Shown in pieces: positions 33,578-41,869 of a DNA stretch of 52,672 nucleotides. Each line of letters begins with the position of its first letter. Position 1 is the stretch's first letter. Below the pieces are notes generated by a model that was not told the origin of the DNA, searched no databases, and saw only the letters and a list, made by a program, of their open reading frames with translations. Origin of the DNA: Candidatus Fermentithermobacillaceae bacterium. GTDB taxonomy: Bacteria; Bacillota; Sulfobacillia; Fermentithermobacillales; Fermentithermobacillaceae. A program made the position numbers and the translations under genes. The stretch lies in NCBI GenBank assembly GCA_012841375.1, contig DUUV01000091.1, positions 1 through 52,672 on the forward strand. Reading direction: 5' to 3'.

Positions 33578-34390
33578 TCAGTCTTGGCTCTCACCCATGA
33601 TTACGGCTCCCACCGCTCCGCAATAGGGCCCGTGCTCGAGGAAGGCGAAGAAGTCGTGGCCCAAGAGGGATCCCAACTCCTGAAACCTTTCCCGGACCAG
33701 CGGGTGTCTCGTGGGTGAGCCGGCCACGACAATCGTGTCGATCCGGTGGGTCCGCGCTACCTGGATGGAGATGACGGCGATGGTCTCAACCACCAGCTGG
33801 AGTATGGCCGAGGCGATATCTTGTTTGCCTGCCTGTTCTATGCGCTTGGAGCCGAAGTTTGCGGCGGTGAGAGCGTCAAGTACAGGGGATGCGGCGGCAT
33901 CCGGATACAGGTCGGACACCATGAGGTCGACCCGGTGGCGGTCTCCGCGGGAGGCGAGGTCCATGAAATTCTCGAAGTCGGAGGTCCCAAGCAAGAGGCG
34001 TGAGAGTCCCGTGAGAGTGCCGCCGCCTACCGCAGTGCCGGCCGTCCGGGTTCCCTTCCCGCCTGATATCGTGAAGACGGATGTCCCTGTCCCGAACGCC
34101 ACGAGGACGAACGAGTCGGAGGGCCTGCCTTCATCGGCAAGCATCTGCCTGGCTCCCGCCCAAAAGGCTTCCAGTTCGCCGGCGCGGTGGACCCGGGTTC
34201 TTAGGTTGTCCGGTAAGTGAGACGCGATGGTTTCGGCCCTGCAACCGGTGAGGTGGATCCCCTCGCAATCGGGTAACTTCCGAGCCATCTCGATGGCTCC
34301 CTCCAAGTCCATCATGTAGTACTCTCTCTCCGGGCCCCTGAGGACCACGATTTTCGTGAGAGAGCCTCCGGCATCCATCCCAATCCGCAA
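33578..34390 (-). CDS. coaW: Type II pantothenate kinase (CoaW-like)
   Basis: A protein of 270 residues of the ASKHA (actin-like kinase) fold: phosphate-1 loop RIGMDAGGSLTKIVV at the N-terminus, FVLVAFGTGTSVF (phosphate-2), GTAVGGGTLTGLSRLLLG, and VAGSPTRHPLVRE near the adenosine site. This matches type II pantothenate kinases of Gram-positives, which start coenzyme A synthesis in the cytoplasm and usually resist CoA feedback (family knowledge). Start: TTG at 34390 has GGAG nine bases upstream; TTG at 34405 is an alternative. It is on the same strand as the lipoprotein gene, 164 bases upstream of it, and is probably independent. Confidence 0.88.
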   Translation of the reverse strand: MRIGMDAGGSLTKIVVLRGPEREYYMMDLEGAIEMARKLPDCEGIHLTGCRAETIASHLPDNLRTRVHRAGELEAFWAGARQMLADEGRPSDSFVLVAFGTGTSVFTISGGKGTRTAGTAVGGGTLTGLSRLLLGTSDFENFMDLASRGDRHRVDLMVSDLYPDAAASPVLDALTAANFGSKRIEQAGKQDIASAILQLVVETIAVISIQVARTHRIDTIVVAGSPTRHPLVRERFQELGSLLGHDFFAFLEHGPYCGAVGAVIMGESQD

Positions 34391-34625
34391 GCCGACCAGC
34401 TCCAATCAGTCTGTCCCACGACATTTTACACCAGAGTCCGACCCGGTGGGAGCAACGCCGGCCGATCTTCTCCCGGGCCGCAGCCGGCCCTATCCAGGTG
34501 CCTGGAGCGGAAATGAGCATTGAGGCGCCGCCGGTCACTCTGAAAAACAGACGGAACGTCCGCTGGAGCCCCGGTGGAGGCCCAGATTTTAGCGCTTCTT
34601 AAGCCAAAATGGGTTGCTCTTACCC

Positions 34626-34654
34626 GACGCTTGTCGATAATCGACTTAAGCGTC
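34626..34654. promoter_or_regulatory. Long inverted repeat upstream of the 78-aa gene
   Basis: GACGCTTGTCGAT (34626-34638) and ATCGACTTAAGCGTC (34640-34654) form a 13-bp inverted repeat with a 1-base centre and a TT interruption on one arm. It lies 27 bases before the GTG at 34682. The inner TGTCGAT is one base from a Spo0A box (TGTCGAA) in each orientation. Operator or hairpin; not resolved. Confidence 0.4.
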
Positions 34655-34681
34655 CCAATGTGATCGGTGAGGTGAACGACG

Positions 34682-34918
34682 GTGCCGGCGGAACGACTGC
34701 AAGAAGACTACGCTGCAACGATAAGCAAACTGGCCTCGACGCTGGGATTGGAGTATGAGGAACTGGTCGACTTCTGCGGAAGCATTGAAGACGGAGGTTT
34801 TGTCGCCCGACGGCTCAAGGAGTTTTTCAAGGCTCCTGAAATAACCGAAATCCTCGATCGGATAGCCCAAATCTCAGAACAGTACAGAAAAGAAACCCTG
34901 TCATACGACTTCTGCTGA
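34682..34918 (+). CDS. Small hypothetical helical protein (78 aa)
   Basis: GTG start preceded by GGTGAGGTGA. The protein is acidic and helical throughout (LQEDYAATISKLASTLGLEYEELVDFC, EFFKAPEITEILDRIAQIS) and ends LSYDFC. No family recognised and no transmembrane segment. The good ribosome binding site and helical pattern support it as a real gene. It is divergent from the pantothenate kinase gene and sits behind the inverted repeat at 34626. Confidence 0.6.
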   Translation: MPAERLQEDYAATISKLASTLGLEYEELVDFCGSIEDGGFVARRLKEFFKAPEITEILDRIAQISEQYRKETLSYDFC

Positions 34919-35164
34919 TACACCTTGTCTAGGTTGCCCCGATCCAGCAGCGTCCAGTGCAGCGTCTTTTGTTCAGCCTGCCCTTTGTTGGCTCCTATTT
35001 CGGACAGTCTGGCACCAGCCTCTTGCCGTCAAGTCCCCATGGGTTGGCTCCGGGACACCGAAACGCCGATTTGGGCTCCGAAACAGGGGCCCGTCTTTCC
35101 CCTATAGAATCTGCCACGTGTAGTCGGGGATCGCGAAGAAACGACTCTAAAGGGGTGGTCTAGG

Positions 35165-36214
35165 GTGAAGAGAAAGGCGCCGTCCTTGCGGCAGGGCGAC
35201 ACTGTTGCCGTGGTGGCTCCATCGGGGGCCGTCCATAGAGACGCTCTGGACAGGGGAATCGGGATACTGGAGGCGCTGGGCTACAGAGTAAAGGTGGGGA
35301 AGTCCGCCCTTAAGCGGTACGGCTATCTGGCAGGAAATGATGTTGACCGGGCTTTCGACTTCACTTCGGCTTGGACGGACCCGGAGGTTAAGGCAATTGT
35401 CGCTGCCCGTGGCGGATACGGGGCTACCCGTATGCTTCCTTACCTGGACTTCAGCGTGCTCAAAGACCACAAGAAAGTCTTGATTGGCTTTTCAGACATA
35501 ACGGCCTTGCATCTCGCGTTCTGGCGTGAGATGCGGCTCATCACCTTTCACGGTCCGATGGTTGAGTCCGGCGAAGATTCGGGGCTGTCACTCACTTACA
35601 ACCTGGAAGAGTTCAGGCGAGTCCTGGACGGCACCTGGGCGCCGGGCGAGCTCCGCTTGCCGGATGAGCTGCCCGTAACGCCGGCAGGTGCCGGAGGCGA
35701 CCGGGAGGCCCGCGAACCTGTAGCGCGAAAACCGGTGAGTCATGTTGAGGAGGCGCCTTCGGGAAGGCCGGCGGCCGGGCTCGTTCCGCTGGAAGCCGGC
35801 AGGGCCACAGGTGATCTGGTCGGGGGGAACCTATCACTAATCGCGGCGCTGTCGGGCACGCGATGGGAACTGGATACCAGAGGGAAGATCCTCTTCTTAG
35901 AAGAGGTTGGCGAGAGGCCCTACAGAGTGGACAGAATGCTGTGCCAGTTGGAGCAGACAGGGAAACTTGCGGCCGCGGCAGGTATCTTGCTGGGTGACTT
36001 CACGGACTGTGACGCCGGCGGAGGGTCGCCTTCGTTCACCGTCCACGAAGTCCTTGAGCAGTACTTCCGCGGAACGGGGAAGCCGTGCATCAAAGGAGTG
36101 CCGGCAGGTCACGGCAAGTATAGGGCCATGTTGCCCATGGGTGCTTCAGTCCAGATAGACACGACGCTCCCGACCATCAGGTTCTTGGAGCGGCCTTTTG
36201 TCCGCAAATCATAG
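35165..36214 (+). CDS. LD-carboxypeptidase / MccF-like peptidase S66
   Basis: A protein of 349 residues of the S66 serine peptidase family, which trims muropeptides (LD-carboxypeptidase) or inactivates microcin C-like compounds (MccF). The Ser nucleophile is in LIGFSDITALH (about residue 116), the catalytic Glu in FLEEVGERPYRVDRML and the His in GVPAGHGKY near the C-terminus. No signal peptide, so it is cytoplasmic, as expected for peptidoglycan recycling. An insertion of about 50 residues rich in Pro/Ala/Glu/Arg (about 170-215) separates the two halves and makes the protein longer than the usual 300. GTG start with AAGGGGTGG upstream. Confidence 0.93.
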   Translation: MKRKAPSLRQGDTVAVVAPSGAVHRDALDRGIGILEALGYRVKVGKSALKRYGYLAGNDVDRAFDFTSAWTDPEVKAIVAARGGYGATRMLPYLDFSVLKDHKKVLIGFSDITALHLAFWREMRLITFHGPMVESGEDSGLSLTYNLEEFRRVLDGTWAPGELRLPDELPVTPAGAGGDREAREPVARKPVSHVEEAPSGRPAAGLVPLEAGRATGDLVGGNLSLIAALSGTRWELDTRGKILFLEEVGERPYRVDRMLCQLEQTGKLAAAAGILLGDFTDCDAGGGSPSFTVHEVLEQYFRGTGKPCIKGVPAGHGKYRAMLPMGASVQIDTTLPTIRFLERPFVRKS

Positions 36215-36331
36215 ACCGTAATAACCAGGATTTGGGGGAACCGCTCTCTTCGTGGAACCGTCATACTGGTAGGAGGGCAGTCAGCGGCATTTCTGCCGTG
36301 GCTGAATTTGTTCCGAGAAGAGGTTGAGAAG

Positions 36332-37804
36332 ATGAGCGCGACAGAACGAGACAGGTCTTTGATGCGGACGTTTTGGGGTGTCTCTCGGTTCCGTAAGATT
36401 GGGCTTGCCTTCGCCATTGTGATCGCGATCTTGGCGGGGAATCTCTGGGCTGTTCCGGCTCGCGTGATGGCGGAGCCGTTGGACGCAGGGACCGAAGCCC
36501 CCGCAATGACCCGGTTCTGGGTCTTCCATCCAATGTACTTGATGAGCGGTACCTATCTTTACCCGGTGGAGCATTATGTACCCGAGACTGACTCCATCGA
36601 GCTTGCGGCCATCGAGGCACTCATCAGAGGGATGCCTGAGGGCACGGGGTATCGCTTCTTGGGCCTCCCCGAGGCCACGGAGGTCCGCGAGTTGACCATC
36701 GAGGACAAGGTCCTCACCGTGGACTTCAGCGATGATATTCTCCAGGCAAACGTAGGTTCGGCCAGTGAGGGCGCTCTGATCGACGCCATCGTATGTACGC
36801 TGGCCCAAAGGCAGGAAGTCGACAAGGTCCAAATCCTTGTAGAGGGACAGCCTGTGGAAACGCTGGCAGGCCACGTGGATATCGCCGGGCCGTTGGAGCC
36901 GCGCTGGGACAGCATCTACCGTGGGTTTGAAGACGCCTACCAGCATTGGGCTGGCGGGTCCATGATGGTCCTTCAAAGCATGGACATCATGGTAGGACAT
37001 GAGGACTGGACCTCCAGACCTAACGAGGAGCTCACCAGGGCCCAGTTCCTGAAGATGCTGGTGGAGATCTTGTCTCTACCCGAAGCTCCCGACGACCTGG
37101 AAATGCCATTCGCCGACATGGATAACCACTGGTCACGGCCTTACGTCATGAGGGCCCTCGCGGAAGGCCTCATCAAAGCGGATGACTACGGTGCGGATTT
37201 CGGCCCCGACGAGGTTATCCCCAGAGAGGAAATGGCATTCCTCCTCGTGCCTGCGAGGGAATCCTATGCCGAAGCACACCCGGATATCGCGTATCCTGAT
37301 CCGGCCGAGGCGCCGGCCTTTACGGATGAGACCGAAATCGGTGAGAAGTTCCTCGAACGCGTGAAGGAATGTGCCCAACTGGGTCTCTTGACCGGCTATC
37401 CTGAAGGAGACTTCGGCCCCCGGCGAGGTCTCACCCGCGGCGAAGCCGCCACAGTCTTGACTAGGCTGATTGGCGTATCCGGAGCGGGTACGATGGTTGT
37501 GGTGTCGACTCCGAGACCGGGCGCCAAGCACGAAGGGAGTACCATCGTCGTGTTAGGTTCGGCGGCAGCCTTTGAGGGGACCACAAACTTCCGCCTGCTG
37601 GACGCGGAGAGAGGTGTCTGCTTCGACGACTACACCACATCGACTCACGGCATGGGATTTGGGGCTATTGGAATGTCGGTTGACAAGTCGCTTCTTACAG
37701 GAACTCCGACACTCCTGGAAGTGTACCTGATTAGCATGGAAGACGGGTCCGAGTTCCGTCTCACAGGAGTGCCCATTCAGGTTAGCGAGGCCCCCGGCAA
37801 CTAG
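36332..37804 (+). CDS. Exported GerMN-domain protein with SLH repeats
   Basis: A protein of 490 residues. An N-terminal membrane/signal segment (about residues 22-45, KIGLAFAIVIAILAGNLWAV) is followed by a GerMN (sporulation and spore germination) domain (about 85-200; AAIEALIRGMPEGT, VLTVDFSDDILQANVGSASEGALIDAIVCTL, quoted as separate pieces of one domain). After it come three S-layer-homology-like segments (about 205-385; EELTRAQFLKMLVEIL, DEVIPREEMAFLLV, RGLTRGEAATVLTRL). The last 110 residues form a beta domain that could be Gmad2-like. It probably binds secondary cell-wall polymer through the SLH part. ATG at 36332 has GAGG eight bases upstream. It ends at a good terminator. Confidence 0.88.
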   Translation: MSATERDRSLMRTFWGVSRFRKIGLAFAIVIAILAGNLWAVPARVMAEPLDAGTEAPAMTRFWVFHPMYLMSGTYLYPVEHYVPETDSIELAAIEALIRGMPEGTGYRFLGLPEATEVRELTIEDKVLTVDFSDDILQANVGSASEGALIDAIVCTLAQRQEVDKVQILVEGQPVETLAGHVDIAGPLEPRWDSIYRGFEDAYQHWAGGSMMVLQSMDIMVGHEDWTSRPNEELTRAQFLKMLVEILSLPEAPDDLEMPFADMDNHWSRPYVMRALAEGLIKADDYGADFGPDEVIPREEMAFLLVPARESYAEAHPDIAYPDPAEAPAFTDETEIGEKFLERVKECAQLGLLTGYPEGDFGPRRGLTRGEAATVLTRLIGVSGAGTMVVVSTPRPGAKHEGSTIVVLGSAAAFEGTTNFRLLDAERGVCFDDYTTSTHGMGFGAIGMSVDKSLLTGTPTLLEVYLISMEDGSEFRLTGVPIQVSEAPGN

Positions 37805-37944
37805 TCGGAATACTCGCAAGACTACCGTGTTGGTTGACACGGCAGTGCCTTCTGAATAAGATGACATCGGCGAAGCGGAGCGTTGTTGGGCAACGGCACA
37901 GACAATAGCGGATAGAGGTCGGTGCCAACGCAACGTACTCATGA

Positions 37945-37980
37945 AGGCGGCAGGGTAACATAGATTAGCCTGCCGCCTTT
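37945..37980 (+). terminator. Intrinsic terminator after the GerMN-SLH gene
   Basis: AGGCGGCAGG (37945-37954) pairs with CCTGCCGCCT (37969-37978) around a 14-base loop, followed by TTCTGATTT. It isolates spoIIE from upstream transcription. Confidence 0.75.
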
Positions 37981-38026
37981 CTGATTTCAACGCCTTGCAC
38001 GCGGGCTTTCCGGTACTCTCCCCTCC

Positions 38027-38103
38027 TTCGACACTAAGAGCCTTGTCTTGTCTCCCCTTGAGGACACGCCATGACAAGTCCTGCGGTCTGGCAGGAATAA
38101 AAT
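38027..38103 (+). promoter_or_regulatory. Putative Spo0A-dependent spoIIE promoter (0A box, 21-bp spacer)
   Basis: A perfect Spo0A box lies in reverse orientation (TTCGACA, 38027-38033). ATGACA (38071-38076) and TAAAAT (38098-38103) form a sigma-A-like pair with a 21-base spacer. B. subtilis spoIIE and spoIIG are known for Spo0A-activated sigma-A promoters with similarly long (21-22 bp) spacers, so the architecture fits. The box lies about 40 bases before the -35. Confidence 0.55.
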
Positions 38104-38129
38104 GGAAGCAGACAGACAAGGGGGGTCAA

Positions 38130-40265
38130 GTGTTGAGGAATCTACGGAAGTGGCTTAGTTCCCGAGAAATCTCCGGGCCGAAGGTTGACCCGGGATCCTT
38201 TCTTGCGCTGGTCTTGGGATTTCTACTCGGAAGGACGGCCTTCGCCGACAGCCTGTCTCCCTTTGGGCCGGCTTTTTACGCCGGGACGCGAACGCTTGGA
38301 GGATCGATCGGGGTTTTCGCCGGCCTAGGGGCTCTAGCCGGAAGCGCCACTAATGGCGAATGGACAGTCCTCGGCTACCATGCCCTCGCCATCATCCTTT
38401 CGGCCCTCCTCATAAAACCCGAGCTTAACGGTCACTATCCCAGAACGCTGGATTCTCTGGTAGCGGGTTCCATCGTCGCCGTATCCAGGGGAATCGTCAA
38501 CACTATCGACTCGCCCACCCTGTACGCCTACGTATTTGCTCTCTTGGAAGGACTGTGCGCGGTTATAATCGCTTATCTGTCCCGATCTGCGTTCTCCAAC
38601 GCAAGCGACATGTCTCCCGCACAGAAGGTCAGGAGTTCAGAGTCACTATTGGTTCTCATCCTCCTGGCCGTTGGGGGACTTAGGGGAGTTCGGGTGTATG
38701 GGGTGAGCGCCGCGACGGTGGCCGTGATGTCCTGCACGTTGATCGCCGGTTATGCCGCCGGGCCGGGCCCCGGAGCGGTATCGGGTTTGGCCGGCGGCCT
38801 CGTAGTGTCGCTCACGGGTATTGAGGACCCCGGCATAATCGGTATTCTTGGAGCTTCGGGCGTGTTGGCAGGCATCGGCGGCTGGTTTGGCAGGATTGAA
38901 GCGGTGTTGGGTTATCTGTCGGCCGGACTCCTCATGTCTCTATACACGCACCCCAGCGCCCCTCTCACCTCTGCTCAAAGGCTGTTCACTCAAGTTATCG
39001 CAGCCGTGCCGGTGTTTCTCGTAAACTCCAGAGTCTCGCGCGTCATATCCCAACGCTTCCCCGTTCTTTCACCGGTCCGCCGCTCTGAGAAGTCCCGGCA
39101 TGATATCGAGCCTCTAAGGCTCAAGATGGCCGCCGTCTCCCACGCCCTTACCGAGATGGGCGATATGCTGGGTCAAGCGGCGAGCGCCGGTGAAGCGCTG
39201 CCCCAGCCACGAGAGGTATCGGGACTGACGCCCGCACAGACGGCGGTGCCGCTCAGACAGGTAGCGGAGCGGGTATGCCGCGACTGCGAGAGGCGTTCCG
39301 CGTGCTGGGAAGAGGAGTTCGGAGACACCTACGAGGCTTTCTCCAGCTTCATCCGGCAGATCTCCATATCCGGACACGTATCGTCTGAGAACGATGGGTC
39401 CGGGTTATCGGATCGGTGTGTGCGGTTCCCTGAGGTGGTGGCCGAGATGAACCATCACAGAGAGATCGAGAGGCTAAGTGCCCGCATCAGCACGATGGAC
39501 AGGGAGAACAAGGAAACCCTCGCGTTCCAATACAAGTGCCTGGGCCGTCTCCTGGCCTCCAGACCTGTTCCGGACGATGAAGACCCACGCCGGTCGTCGC
39601 GACCGCGCCTGAAGGTGATCGTCAAAGGTGAGACTGTTCCTGCCACCGGAGGGGAAAGCGCCGGCGACGCTTGGGTGAGATACGACCTTGACCGGAGACG
39701 CGTGCTTACGGTGCTGGTCGACGGCATGGGAAAAGGCGAGAAGGCTGCCAAGCAGAGCAAGGATACGCTGGGGATTTTGAAGGCGCTTCTCGATTGCGGG
39801 CTTGACTACGATTCTTGCGTCTCGTTTCTGAACTCGACGTTGTTCCTCGCGGGCACTCCCGACAGTTTTGTGGCCGTTGATTGTCTTCTAATAGATCAGG
39901 AGACAGAGCGGGCGTATTTCCACAAGCTTGGCGCTCCTCCGTCGTTCATCCGCAAGAAAGACGGCAACGTGTTGGTTGTGCGTGGTCAGAAGCCACCGGC
40001 GGGCGCCTTTGCCCGGGTGCCGGCGGTTTCTACCAGCGAACCAATCGCCCCGGGCGATTTCGTGCTGATGGTGTCTGACGGCGTGTTCCGGTCGAGTCCG
40101 ATCCCGGCCCGGGCAGAACACTTCGTGGTCTCCAGGTTGCGGCGGATGAAGGACGAGCCTCTAGAGGCTTTAGTGAGATCCCTCTCCGGACATGGGCAGC
40201 GCCTTAAGGGTCAGGAGCCGGCCGATGATGTAACGGTGGTAGCCGTGAGAGTTGATCGGGTGTAG
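38130..40265 (+). CDS. spoIIE: Stage II sporulation protein E (PP2C phosphatase)
   Basis: About 711 residues. The N-terminal half is hydrophobic with about ten transmembrane segments (FLALVLGFLLGRTAF, GALAGSATNGEWT, then several more to about residue 300). A central cytoplasmic region with the Cys pattern VCRDCERRSACW follows, then a C-terminal PP2C-type phosphatase (about 500-711; TVLVDGMGKGEKAAKQSK, GDFVLMVSDGVF, PADDVTVVAVRV). SpoIIE dephosphorylates SpoIIAA to release sigma-F in the forespore and acts at the polar septum (family knowledge). GTG at 38130 follows GGGGGGTC; TTG at 38133 is equally possible. Upstream lies a Spo0A-type promoter; downstream tilS and ftsH keep the Firmicutes order. 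Confidence 0.96.
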   Translation: MLRNLRKWLSSREISGPKVDPGSFLALVLGFLLGRTAFADSLSPFGPAFYAGTRTLGGSIGVFAGLGALAGSATNGEWTVLGYHALAIILSALLIKPELNGHYPRTLDSLVAGSIVAVSRGIVNTIDSPTLYAYVFALLEGLCAVIIAYLSRSAFSNASDMSPAQKVRSSESLLVLILLAVGGLRGVRVYGVSAATVAVMSCTLIAGYAAGPGPGAVSGLAGGLVVSLTGIEDPGIIGILGASGVLAGIGGWFGRIEAVLGYLSAGLLMSLYTHPSAPLTSAQRLFTQVIAAVPVFLVNSRVSRVISQRFPVLSPVRRSEKSRHDIEPLRLKMAAVSHALTEMGDMLGQAASAGEALPQPREVSGLTPAQTAVPLRQVAERVCRDCERRSACWEEEFGDTYEAFSSFIRQISISGHVSSENDGSGLSDRCVRFPEVVAEMNHHREIERLSARISTMDRENKETLAFQYKCLGRLLASRPVPDDEDPRRSSRPRLKVIVKGETVPATGGESAGDAWVRYDLDRRRVLTVLVDGMGKGEKAAKQSKDTLGILKALLDCGLDYDSCVSFLNSTLFLAGTPDSFVAVDCLLIDQETERAYFHKLGAPPSFIRKKDGNVLVVRGQKPPAGAFARVPAVSTSEPIAPGDFVLMVSDGVFRSSPIPARAEHFVVSRLRRMKDEPLEALVRSLSGHGQRLKGQEPADDVTVVAVRVDRV

Positions 40266-40292
40266 GTCCAAAAGACACCCGGTCATGGCACG

Positions 40293-40330
40293 AAATGAGC
40301 CCGGAAGGTGCGCCCGGTGCCTCATTTTGG
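40293..40330 (+). terminator. Possible terminator between spoIIE and tilS
   Basis: AAATGAG (40293-40299) pairs with CTCATTT (40321-40327), continued inward by CCGG (40301-40304)/CCGG (40314-40317), then TTGGTATCC. It overlaps the first ATG of the tilS frame. Confidence 0.5.
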
Positions 40331-41815
40331 TATCCTTACCTCGCGAGGTGTTGGTCGACGACAGATAGCTCCTGCACGCAAAGAGTCCTGGACAGAGTCC
40401 GTGCGACCGCGATACGCCACAGGATGTTTGCCGGTGGCGGACTTGTGCTTGTGGGCGTTTCCGGCGGCCCCGACTCCATGTGCCTTCTGGATGCGCTTAG
40501 CCGGTTTCGAGACGAATTCGGCTTAACGCTTCAGGTAGCTCATCTCAACCACCACATGCGTGAAGAGGCGGGTCGTGACGCTCTCATGGTGGAGGAGTTT
40601 GCCCGCTCTTTGGGGATTCCCACCGAAATCGGTCATGCGGATGTCGTTATGCTGGCTCGAGAGCTCGCCACGGGCGTCGAGGAAGCCGGAAGGGAAGCCA
40701 GGTATCGCTTTTTCAGGGATCTGCGCCTCCGTACCGGCGCATCCCGGATCGCCTTGGGCCACAATCAGAATGACCAGGCGGAGACAGTCCTCATGAGGTT
40801 GTTCCGCGGGAGCGGTGTCCGGGGTTTGGCAGGTATCCCACCTGTGAACGGACCCATCGTACGACCTCTGATCGACGTGCCGAGGGAATGGATCGAAGAA
40901 TACTGCCGGGAGAACGGCATCCCTGTCATGACGGATATCTACAATCTGGATCTCAGCTATACGCGCAACTTGGTGAGGCACAGGACCCTACCTGAGTTGG
41001 CCTCCCAGTACAATCCGTCTATGGTTGAAACGCTCGCGGGAGTCGCCGCGTCTCTAAGACTGGATTCTCAGTTCCTAGACGAAACGGCTCTCCAGGCGTT
41101 CGATAGATATACGTGTCGCCACGGCAGGGTCACCGCAGTGAGCCGGGAGGGGCTTACGGTCGTCAATCCGGCGATAGCCTCGCGTGTAATCGATATGGCA
41201 TGGCGCGAGGTATGGGAGGGCGATGGAAACCTCGGTTTGGCACGTGCGCTTGAGATACTGGATGGTGTCGAAGGAGCGGTTTCGTTGCCTGGCCGGGTCA
41301 CCGCGGTACATGAGGGGGATTTCATCGTATTCTACCCTGAGGCTCCGGGCTTCTTTGAGAGGCCCCTGGATGTGCCGGGTGAGACCGGTGTTCCTGAACT
41401 GGGGATTACCATTGAGACCAAGATAGTGACCCCCGAGGACTCCGAACCCTTCTTAAGGGCGATCGAGTCTAGACGTGCAAATTCGACGTTCGGGCTTGAA
41501 AGAGAGGATGTGGCGTTCCTAGACTACAGTTGGAGTGACAAGCCTGTTCTTGTGAGGACCCGCCGGGACGGCGACCGTTTCGCGCCGCTCGGGATGGGAG
41601 GACGCGAACAGAAGCTGCAAGATTACTTCACGCAGAGGCGCGTCCCGAAGTTCTACAGGGATTTTGTTCCTATCATTGTGTTTGGTGACAAGATAGCATG
41701 GGTAGGCGGATTTCGCCTTGACGAGAGGTTCAAAGTAACAAAAAGTTCACAGAAGGTGCTGCGTATTGAGGTCAAGCGTTCCTTGCGACATAGCAGGAAT
41801 TGTGCTACTATTTGA
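40295..41815 (+). CDS. tilS: tRNA(Ile)-lysidine synthetase
   Basis: Modifies C34 of tRNA-Ile(CAT) to lysidine using ATP and lysine. PP-loop VGVSGGPDS (residues 53-61 in this frame), then AHLNHHMREEAGRDA and ALGHNQNDQAETVLMRLFRGSG of the N-type ATP pyrophosphatase core. The C-terminal TilS domain ends near FAPLGMGGREQKLQDYFTQR. The start is doubtful: ATG at 40295 lies in the spoIIE terminator hairpin and lacks a ribosome binding site. The conserved part begins near codon 31, but the only later standard start before the PP-loop is ATG at 40424, which would remove the usual first helix; a CTG start at about 40391 is conceivable. Length 506 or less, normal for the family. Confidence 0.93.
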   Translation: MSPEGAPGASFWYPYLARCWSTTDSSCTQRVLDRVRATAIRHRMFAGGGLVLVGVSGGPDSMCLLDALSRFRDEFGLTLQVAHLNHHMREEAGRDALMVEEFARSLGIPTEIGHADVVMLARELATGVEEAGREARYRFFRDLRLRTGASRIALGHNQNDQAETVLMRLFRGSGVRGLAGIPPVNGPIVRPLIDVPREWIEEYCRENGIPVMTDIYNLDLSYTRNLVRHRTLPELASQYNPSMVETLAGVAASLRLDSQFLDETALQAFDRYTCRHGRVTAVSREGLTVVNPAIASRVIDMAWREVWEGDGNLGLARALEILDGVEGAVSLPGRVTAVHEGDFIVFYPEAPGFFERPLDVPGETGVPELGITIETKIVTPEDSEPFLRAIESRRANSTFGLEREDVAFLDYSWSDKPVLVRTRRDGDRFAPLGMGGREQKLQDYFTQRRVPKFYRDFVPIIVFGDKIAWVGGFRLDERFKVTKSSQKVLRIEVKRSLRHSRNCATI

Positions 41816-41824
41816 TGGTCTGGC

Positions 41825-41846
41825 CCGACCTATGGTCGGCTTTTTT
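41825..41846 (+). terminator. Intrinsic terminator/attenuator between tilS and ftsH
   Basis: CCGACC (41825-41830) and GGTCGG (41834-41839) around a 3-base loop, followed by CTTTTTT. It lies only 24 bases before the ftsH start, so it may tune read-through from tilS. Confidence 0.75.
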
Positions 41847-41869
41847 GCTCAAGGGAAGGGGGCGTTAGG

